The notes beneath the pieces were generated by a model, which had not been told where the DNA came from, made no database searches, and saw only the letters and a list, made by a program, of their open reading frames with translations. A DNA stretch of 64,000 nucleotides from Bettongia penicillata ogilbyi. Its lineage: Eukaryota; Chordata; Mammalia; Diprotodontia; Potoroidae. The number at the start of each line of letters is the position of its first letter. Positions within the stretch are counted from its first letter, which is position 1. Position numbers and translations under genes: made by a program. Shown here piece after piece: positions 56,414 to 64,000 of the stretch. Where the stretch lies: NCBI GenBank assembly GCA_023548195.1, contig JAJHZJ010000808.1:4445182-4509181 (forward strand), given 5' to 3'.

Positions 56414-57214
56414 GTAAGTTAGCTTTCATCTCAGTCTTGTTCTGCCCAAGTATATTACATTTATGACGTTACCTTATACCTCAAGTGTATACCTCATTAC
56501 TTTATACCTAATACCTCATCCATATCATCAGGACATTCTACATAAATGAGTTTTCCTAACTTTTGAACTTATCTCTTTAAATGTCAAATTTTATATCTAA
56601 TGATTTTGATAGAAAGTTCTATAAAGTGTAACTACATATACCTTGATGTATGTATTCTTACATACATCAATGTATATATAAAAATCTAACTTTTTAAACA
56701 TAAGATATTTGACAGAAATTTATCTCCTCTTGGTGACTAAGGATTCTTCATGATGAAACATCAATTTTTGTATTATATAGTAATAACTATTCTGTTTGCT
56801 ATAAGCTCTTGTTTCTTCTGGTGGTTTTATGCTTATTTCTTAAGGAAAAAAAAAAACCTCTTTTTTTTACTCTATCCTTTGTCTAGTTTGCTACTTCAAA
56901 TCTTCTAGGAAACTCAGTTTGTTAAAATAAACAAGTGCTCTAAAATAATCATATTAAGTAATACGTCAAGGTCCTAACTGTGAGCCTAAATAATAAAGTA
57001 CATGGTTCAGTGTAGGGAAATTTAGACAACTATTTTGTTTGCTTATATCCCTTGTTTTTGCTTCCTTCTAGGTTTAGGGCTGTCTTTAACAGGATTGAGG
57101 CTGCTATAAGAGTAATTTCCGTATTTTCTAAAGATTAATTTGTTCCTTTAATAGGCTAATTAAAGATTTATGATACATTACTAATAAGAGAACCAGTATC
57201 TGTAGTGAAGAGGG
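56414..57214 (+). other. intron 9, unassigned, with a perfect hairpin at 56643-56670
   Basis: The 12-bp perfect stem TTGATGTATGTA / TACATACATCAA has a 4-nt loop. No exon for the next NSUN7 segment seen. Confidence 0.45.
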
Positions 57215-57600
57215 TTAACATTCTTGAAAACAATAAGATCTGGCCATTCTTGAAAACAATAAGTCCGGCCTCTGACAGTTCCTAGCTGTATGACCCCAGG
57301 CTAAGTTATTAAGCCTGTCAGTGCTCTAGGCCCACGTGCATCCTAAACCAGATTAAAATGTTTTTGGGGGGTGTTTAACAAAGTAAATAAATATACAGTA
57401 CAAGATAAACAATGTTGATTTGTGATTTTCTAAGTCAGTGTGTAGGGGCTGGCTTCTGTTTCTGTTTGAGTTTGACACCACTGCTAGGCAACATTCTAAG
57501 ATTATGACAGAGAAAGTACTAATTGACCTGCATTAGTAGAGGGCATTTCCCCACCAATGAAATCACAGGAACAGTCCCAATCCCTTTATCCTATACTTAA
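57215..57600 (+). mobile_element. SINE split by a hAT-like MITE
   Basis: GCCTCTGACAGTTCCTAGCTG to GTGCTCTAGGC, then after the insert CTAGGCAACATTCTAAG, GACCTGCATTAGTAGAGGGC, CCAATGAAATCACAGG. It starts near a local duplication of CATTCTTGAAAACAATAAG (57222 and 57246). Confidence 0.65.
57332..57481 (-). mobile_element. hAT-like MITE fragment inside SINE
   Basis: On the minus strand its end reads CAGTGGTGTCAAACTC, a hAT-type terminus. Flanking CTCTAGGC / TGCTAGGC are an imperfect 8-bp duplication. The other terminus is degraded. Confidence 0.5.
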
Positions 57601-58394
57601 CTAAACTCTTCCAGATCTGAGGAATATCAGAATTGATATTTTTGAAAAATTATATGTATTTCAGCTATTTAGCTATTCTAATGATAGCTTTTCTTTGGTA
57701 CTAAAATTAAATAAATTGAACTGAATTTAGTAACTTTAATTTATCTCTGACCTCACTAATTATAGCAAGACAGTTTTTGATATGATATGTTGATCCATAT
57801 TATATGCTGACATGCAGCTGAAATCTCCTGTGTTAATCCCATTAGAGTATGAGTTCCTTAAGAGCAGCATGACCCTTTTTCAGGTTGAATCGCATATTCC
57901 ATAGAAGCAATATTATAATATTATATAATATTGTAATGGGGTTTTGTTTCTAATAAAGGGTCTAATTCCCAACTTTAATAATTACAAACATGGTATTTAA
58001 TCAGTCATAAACAACACAGTTATATGGTAAGCAGTATAAAGCTTTCTAAATAAGCTATTAATCAGTGAAGTTAATATAGTGGTCAATCACAAATTTAGCC
58101 TGATGCCTCTATGTTTTTTTTTTTTTTGAGTCTCTTATAGAATCATGAGGAAATAGCTAGATTATCCCTAAGACAGTGGTGAAAGGTTGGGAATCGTGTG
58201 AATGGTCTGGCAGCTTGCAGCCTTGAGTAATAGGGGTTGCTCTTATTTTCAGCAGCAAATTGCTTAGGCTGTTTAGTGTGTGTGCTTCTTGCTTTAAATG
58301 CTGTTAAGCAGTAGCAGTTGTAAGACCATTGTGCAAGAAGGTCACCATAAATAAGTCTATCAGTGGTTTGTGATATACTAGTAGTGTCAGAAGA
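57601..58394 (+). other. intron 9, unassigned
   Basis: AT-rich; an AT palindrome near 57911-57935. The minus-strand open stretch 58143-58400 shows no recognisable domain. Confidence 0.4.
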
Positions 58395-58705
58395 AGACAT
58401 AATGTTCAGTTCAACAAGCGTTTATTATTTCTTATGTTCCTAGGACTTTGGAGAATAAAAAAAGAAATACATAGTTTCTAAATTTGTAATATATTTGGGG
58501 AAATGACACATTTGCAGTACATGAAACAGTTAAATAACAAAGTATGACATGTATAAGTGTCAGAAATATTACAGTATTTTAGGAGTTGAGAGAAGGGAGC
58601 TGAAGTTACCAAGGAAAACTGTTTAGAAGAGGTAGGTTTGAATTGGATCTTAAAGTGGTAAAGGTGGTATATTTTGGAGTAAAGTGTTATAGCTGGTATA
58701 ATAGT
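58395..58705 (-). mobile_element. L2/CR1-like LINE remnant
   Basis: TTCAACAAGCGTTTATTATTTC tail, then GAAGAGGTAGGTTTGAATTGG and TTGGAGTAAAGTGTTATAG. Similar in order to 1945-2740. Confidence 0.4.
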
Positions 58706-58709
58706 TTTC

Positions 58710-58860
58710 TAGGTAAGTTTTTTTGCAGATACACAACTGGGGTTAAGTGACTTGCCCAGGGTCACTCAGCTGATAGGAGTCTGGGGCTGGATTTGAACTC
58801 AGGTCCTCCTGACTCCAGGGCCAGTGCTTTTATCCACTGTGCCACCTAGCTGCCCCTCTT
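58710..58860 (-). mobile_element. tRNA-headed CORE SINE
   Basis: GGTTAAGTGACTTGCCCAGG, GGATTTGAACTCAGGTCCTC, CCACTGTGCCACCTAGCTGC. Well preserved, antisense. Confidence 0.85.
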
Positions 58861-59014
58861 AAGTTAAGATTTTTAAATTGGACTCTTTCTTGCCTTATTC
58901 CTAAAAATGTGGTTAAAAGCGACAAATTTAAACTTGGCTTGTACAAAAAAAATGTTGGTACAAAAGAAATGCCTATTTACTCATTTTACTCATTATGTAC
59001 CCCTCCCCCCATCT

Positions 59015-61175
59015 CTGTCTTGTCATGACAGAGGGAGTTGCTTAGCTTAATTAAACTATGAGCTATACTGTGCAGGGTTACCAAAGAGGGGCAGGTCATA
59101 GTAGAGAATTCTGACAAAAGGTGATCCATTGAGTGAGAAGAAAATGTCAAACCACTCCAGTACTTTTGCTCATAAAACCCCATGGACAGTATTAAAGTGA
59201 TAAAATATATGACATTGGAAGATGAGCCCTTCAGGTTAGACAGTGTCCAGCACATTACTGGGGAAGAGCGGAGGACAACTACAAGTAGTTCCACTACTAA
59301 TGGAATGAGTGGGTCAGAGTGGAGAGGAAGCGCAGCTGTGAATGTGTCTGGTGACAGAAGGAAAGTCCAATGCTACAAAGATTGGTATTGCATAGAAACC
59401 GGGAATGTCATATCTGTGAACCAAGATAAGCTGGGGGTGGTCAGACAGGAGATGGAAAGTCTAAATATCAGCACCTTGGGTATCAGGAACCTCAAATGGA
59501 CAAGAATGGGTGAATTCAATTCAGGTGATCGTTACATAGACAATAATTCAGGTGATTATTACATATACAACTGTGGGCAAGAATCCTTTAGAAGAAATGG
59601 AGGAGCCCTCATGGTCAATAAGAGGGTGAAAAAATAAGTTCAAGGGTAAAATCTCAAAAATGACAGAATGATATCTGTTTGACTCCAAGGCATGCTGTTC
59701 AACATCACAGTAATACAAGTCTGTGCTCCAGCCACTGATGCTGAAGAGACCACATTAACCAGTCCTATGAAGCTCTACAACATCTAGGAATAACACCAAA
59801 AGAGATGCCACATTCATCACAGGAGATTGGAATAGAGTTGGTCAAGATAACTCACTGGTTGACTCTACACATGGACATCAATATCATATACTTTGAAACC
59901 AAAAGTGGAGAGGCTCTACACAGTCAGTCCTAAAAATGATGCTCTTGAAGTGCTGCACTCAGTATTCCAGCAATTTGGAAAACTCAGTAGTGGTCCGTGG
60001 ATTGGAAAAGATCAGTTTAAATCCCAGTCCTAAAGAAGGGCAATATGAAAGAATGTTCAGATTACCAGATATCTGTGCTCATTTAACATTCCAGAAAGGT
60101 TATGTTTAAGATTCTGCAAGTTAGGCTTTAGCAACAGGTGAATCAAGAACTACCAGAAGAACGGACTGGTTTTTCAAGAGGCAGAGAAACTAGAGACGAA
60201 ATTGCTAACATTTACTACATTATATATCTGTGGCCAAGAAGGAACAGTTAGACCTGAATGTGGAACAGCTGATTGATGTAAGATTGGAAAAAGAGTACAG
60301 CAAGGCTATATATTGCCACCTTATTTATTTAAATTATATGCAGAGTACCTCATATGAAAGGCCAGACTGGATGACTCAAAAACCAGAATTAATGTTGCCA
60401 GGAAAAATATCAACAATTTTAGGTATCCTACTCTGATAACAGAAAGTGAAAAAGAATTAAGAAGTCTCTTGATGAAGGTGAAAGTAGAGAGTTAAAAAGC
60501 TAGCTTGAAACTTAACATCAAAAAAACCCCTGAGATCTTAGCAACTGGTCCCATTGCTTCTTGGCAAATAGAGGGAAAAGAAATGGAAGCAGTGTCAGAT
60601 TTTATATTCTTGGACTCAAAGATCATGGCAGACAGCAACTGCAGCCATGAAATTAAAAGATGCTTGTTTCTTGGGAGGAAAGCTATGACAGATCTGGACA
60701 GTACTTACTAAAAAGTACAGGGATATCACCTTGCTGCAAAAGGTCCATATAGTTAAAGCTACATTTTTCCAAGTAGCAACATATGTTGTGAGAATTGGAC
60801 TATGAAGAAAACTGAGCACTGAAAAATCTGCTTTCAAAATGTGCTGGAAAACTTGAGAGTACCTTGAACAACAGGGAGATCAAATCAGGCAGTGCTTAAG
60901 AAAGCATTGACTGGGAGGTCAAATACTAAAGCTGAAGCCTAAATACTTTGGCCCCATAATGAGAAAATAGGACACAATAGAAAAGACCCTGATATTGGTA
61001 AAGATTGAAGGCAAAAGGAAAAGGGGATGACAGAAAATGAGATAGTGTCACAGAAACAAAAAAAAACCATGAACGTGGACAGACTTGGGGAGGTAGTGAA
61101 GAGTAGATGGGCCTGGTATGTTATGGTCCATGGGGCCATGAGTCAGACATGACTAAAAGACAGAATAACAACAAC
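59015..61175 (+). mobile_element. RTE (BovB-like) LINE with internal deletion
   Basis: The 5' end is recognisable (GTTGCTTAGCTTAATTAAAC). An open 151-codon stretch at 59182-59637 includes the endonuclease-region peptide RNLKWTRMGEFNS and CGQESFRRNGGALMVNKRVK. A gap between about 59830 and 59930 then skips most of the central ORF, and the RT/C-terminal part follows (ASWQIEGKEMEAVSDFIFLD near 60550-60620). It ends with the RTE tail GAGTCAGACATGACTAAAAG. Many stops; not autonomous. A small in-frame tandem duplication (TTCAGGTGAT twice, 59519-59575) is present. Confidence 0.85.
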
Positions 61176-62185
61176 TCGTTATGTATTTATAAACTTCACC
61201 CCTATATCCTCTGCCTTGGGATTTCCAGGTGGGAACAGTGTCTCAGAGTCCATTAAGATCCTGCCATCTACAAAGGCTCTTAGTAATCTTGTTTTAATTA
61301 TTGAATATTTCATGGGATATAGTCACTTTTTAATTTATTTATTTATTCATTTATTTTTTTAATATAAATTTATTTATTTAACTTTTTACATTCATTTTCA
61401 CAAAATTTTGGGCTCCAAATTTTCTCCCCTTTTGTCCCCTCCCCCCACCCCAATACACCGAACATTCTAATTTTCCCTATCACCAATCTGCCCTCTCTTC
61501 TATCATCCCTCCCTTCTCTTGTTCCCATCTTCTCTTTTGTCCTGTAGGGCCAGATGACTTTCTATTCCCCATTAACTGTATGTCTTATTTCCTAGTAGCA
61601 ACAGCAATACTAAACAGTTGTTCCTAAAACTTTGAGTTCCAAATTCTCCCCATCCCTCCCTCCCTACCCATTCCCTTTGGGAAGGCAGGCAATTCAATAT
61701 AGGCCATATCTGTGTAGTTTTGCAAATGACTTCCCTGATAGTCGTGTTGTGTAAGACTAACTCCCTCCATCCTATCCTGCCCCGCATTGTTTCTATTCTG
61801 TCTTTTGATCCTGTCCCTCCACAACTGTTGACTTCAAATTGCTCCCTCCTCCCATTGCCTTACTTTCCATCATCCCCCCACCCTGCTTATCTCCTTCTCC
61901 CCCACTTTCCTGTATTGTAAGATAGGTTTTCATACCAAAAGGAGTGTGCATTTTATTCCTTCCTTTAGTCGAATGTGATGAGGGTAAACTTCTTGTTTTT
62001 TTCTCAGCTCTCCTCTTTTTCCCTCTACTAAAAAGTCTGCTGCTTGCCTCTTGAATAAGATATAATTTACCCCATTCCATTTCACCCTCTTTCCTCCCAC
62101 TACATTTCTCTCTCACCATTTACCTTAATTTCTTTTAAGATATGGTCCCATCCTATTCAATTCACTCTGTGCTCTCTGTCTCTGT

Positions 62186-62252
62186 ATGTGTGTGCATGTG
62201 TGTATGTGTGTATGCGTGCACACGTGTATGTGTGTGTGTATGTGTGTGTGTG
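62186..62252. repeat. (TG)n-type microsatellite in HAL1 3' UTR
   Basis: TGTG/TATG/TGCA tract matching a shorter one in copy 2. Confidence 0.85.
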
Positions 62253-62386
62253 ATCCCACCAACTACCCAGATACTTAAAAGTTTTAAGAGTTACAAATAT
62301 TGTCTTTCCATGTAGGAATGTAAACAGTTCACTTTTGGTAAGTCCCTTATGACTTCTCTTTGCTATTTACTTTTTCATGCTTCTTC

Positions 62387-63488
62387 TCGTTCTTGTGTTT
62401 GAAAGTCAGATTTTCTTTTCAGCTCTGGTTTTTTCATCAAGAATGCTTGAAAGTCCTCTGTTTCATTGAAAGACCATATTTTCCCCTGAAGTATTATACT
62501 CAGTTTTGCTGGGTAGGTGATTCTTGGTTTGAGTCCTAGTTCCTTTGACTTCTGGAATATCCTATTCTACTCCCTTCAATCCCTTAATGTAGAAGCTGCT
62601 AGATCTTGTGTTATCCTGATTGTATTTCCACAATACTGGAATTGTTTCTTTCTAGCTGCTTGCAATATTTTCTCCTTGACCTGGGAATTCTGGAATTTGG
62701 TCACAATGTTCCTAGGAGTTTCTCTTTTTCGATCTCTTTCAGGCAGTGATCGATGGATTCTTTCAATACTTATTTTGCCCTCTGGTTGTAGAATATCAGG
62801 GCAGTTTTCCTCAATAATTTCATGGAAGATGATGTCTAGGCTCTTTTTTTGATCATGACTTTCAGGTAGTCCCATAATTTTTAAATTGTCTCTCCTGGAT
62901 CTTTTTTCCAGGTCAGTTGTTTTTCCAATGAGATATTTCACACTCTCTTCCATTTTTTTCATTCTTTTGGTTTTGTTTGGTGATTTCTTGGTTTCTCAGA
63001 AAGTCATTAGCTTTCATCTGTTCCATTCTAATTTTGAGAGAACTATTATCTTCAGTGAACATTTAAACCTCTTTTTCCATTTGGCTAATTCTGTTTTTGA
63101 AAGCATTCTTCTCCTCATTGGCTTTTTGAACCTCTTTTGCCAATTGAGTGAGCCTATTTTTCAAGGTGTTATTTTCCTCAGCATTTTTTTGGGTCTCCTT
63201 TACCAAGGTATTGACCCTTTTTTCATGCTTTTCTTCCATCTCTCTCATTTCTCTTCCCAGTTTTTCCTCCACCTGCCTAACTTGATTTTCAAAATCCTTT
63301 TTGAGCTCTTCCATGGCCTGAGCCCACCAGACATCCACCTGGGATGTCTGGGATAGAGAGGCCCCGCCCTCCACATCTTTCCCTGATGGTAAGAATTGTT
63401 CCTCATCATCAGAATTGAAAGGTGGGAACATCTGTACCCCATCAAAGTAGCTTTCTGTAGTCTTATTTTTCTTCCCTTTTCTGGGTAT
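62387..63488 (-). pseudogene. HAL1/L1 ORF1 pseudogene (copy 3)
   Basis: Closely parallels the intact ORF1 of copy 2 but is broken. The start codon reads ATA (63486-63488). An in-frame TAA occurs in the coiled coil near 63065. A one-base insertion in an A-run near 62955 shifts the frame. TGA replaces an Arg codon at about 62576-62578. Readable blocks are 63063-63431 (N-terminus and coiled coil) and 62576-62962 (end of coiled coil and RRM). Confidence 0.85.
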
Positions 63489-63644
63489 TTTCCCAGCCAG
63501 TTACTTGACTTCTGAGATTCCTCTCCACCCCCGCCTAGATCCACCCAGTTAGTGCTTGGGGTCTGAGATTCAAATGTTGCTTCCCAGCCTCAGGGCTTTC
63601 CGCAGCGGGACCGGCTGCTATTCAATGTGAGCTTAAGTTCTAGT

Positions 63645-63789
63645 GCTTGGGTGGGGGCAGGGCCGCCTCCTAGGCTCAGTTCCATCAGGGGTTTTATGCA
63701 GAGACCTTCAGTAATGGAGGGGGTGGGGGCAGGGCCGCCTCCCAGGCTCAGTTCCCTCAGGGGGTTTATGCAGAGACCTTCAGTAATGG
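63645..63789 (-). repeat. two tandem ~72-bp units in the HAL1 copy 3 5' UTR
   Basis: Units 63645-63717 and 63718-63789 are nearly identical: GGGTGGGGGCAGGGCCGCC, GGCTCAGTTCC, TTTATGCAGAGACCTTCAG, TAATGG. Less diverged from each other than the copy 2 units, indicating recent homogenisation or duplication. Confidence 0.85.
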
Positions 63790-64000
63790 CCCTGAACTTG
63801 TGCCTGCTACTCCGGGAGTCCCAGGCCGCCACTGCCTCTTCCGCTCCCTCCGCCGCTGCCTCCCAATGGGACCCGAGTCACGGAGACATCCCGCTCCCCT
63901 CTCAGCCAGCCCAGAAGTCTCTCTCACTGACCTGGAGCACCTGTGGGTGGAGGGACCTTCCTGGCCACTGGAGATTCTGTCCCTGAAGCCTGCTCGGATC

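Larger units (their letters stand above)
6745..64000 (+). other. NSUN7: NSUN7 gene, 5' part (continues past the window)
   Basis: Joined exons encode the first 431 residues of a protein I recognise as NSUN7, a member of the NOP2/Sun (RsmB-type) RNA cytosine-5 methyltransferase family. In mammals it is linked to sperm motility and reported to act on enhancer RNAs. Introns in order are about 0.44 kb (5' UTR), 16.1 kb, 406 bp, 13.9 kb, 558 bp, 1.4 kb, 12.9 kb, 2.4 kb, and more than 7.5 kb. All coding junctions are GT-AG and reading phase is kept at each. I see no frameshift or nonsense codon, so the gene looks functional. The exon with the family's second catalytic Cys motif is not in the window. 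Identification is by recognition of the translated exons; no search was run. Confidence 0.93.
61325..64000 (-). mobile_element. HAL1-like half-LINE, copy 3 (5' end beyond window)
   Basis: Antisense: (AAAT)n/poly-A end at about 61325-61385, 3' UTR of about 1.0 kb collinear with copy 2 (for example TGACTTTCTATTCCCCATTA), ORF1 pseudogene 62387-63488, then a GC-rich 5' UTR with two tandem units. The window ends before the GGGGCGGAG terminus. A (TG)n tract at 62186-62252 lies within the 3' UTR, at the same place as a TG-rich tract in copy 2 (14250-14290). Confidence 0.85.

Noticed and set aside
59182..59637. 151-codon frame as a host gene
   Set aside because: Translation matches the RTE endonuclease region (LKWTRMGEFNS, CGQESFRRNG) and lies in a decayed RTE LINE.

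Overview
This is vertebrate nuclear DNA, almost certainly from a marsupial. It is AT-rich and holds no bacterial-style operons. It carries the interspersed repeats typical of metatherian genomes: L1 and L1-derived half-LINEs, BovB-like RTE LINEs, tRNA-headed CORE/MIR SINEs (some with RTE-like tails), L2/CR1 remnants, hAT MITEs and class I ERVs. I cannot resolve the species from sequence alone.

The only protein-coding host gene I can support is NSUN7 (NOP2/Sun RNA methyltransferase family member 7) on the + strand. A CpG island at about 6240-7310 is its promoter. A probable non-coding exon 1 ends at 6870. The coding start is ATG 7411. Eight coding exons (7411-7720, 23853-23911, 24318-24448, 38343-38495, 39054-39237, 40634-40844, 53748-53891, 56312-56413) all have GT-AG sites and join in phase, giving 431 codons plus one base with no internal stop. 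The exon with the C-terminal catalytic Cys motif and the rest of the gene lie beyond 64000.

Nearly everything else is mobile-element sequence. Three long copies of a half-LINE (HAL1-like: L1 ORF1, no ORF2, own 3' UTR) sit at 3470-6198 (+), 13370-16369 (-) and 61325-64000 (-, cut by the window edge). The middle copy is full length (3.0 kb), has an intact 368-residue ORF1 and a perfect 17-bp target-site duplication. Older antisense L1/HAL1 remnants lie at 10180-13290, 42165-45455, 47280-49085 and 49775-53720. An ERV with paired LTRs and a tRNA-Pro-type primer site occupies 31763-38136 (-) in intron 4. A second ERV fragment is at 25640-26889 (-). RTE LINEs lie at 18205-19715 and 59015-61175 (+).

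The most unusual feature is in intron 7. A 321-bp insert at 48331-48651 splits an old L1 3' UTR. It is a mosaic of a perfect 231-bp direct copy of 45203-45433, 15 bp of filler, and a perfect 75-bp inverted copy of 47965-48039. This looks like a recent local template-switching event rather than ordinary transposition. Second in interest is the HAL1 family itself, whose 5' region carries tandem units of about 70 bp reminiscent of the monomeric promoters of rodent L1s.
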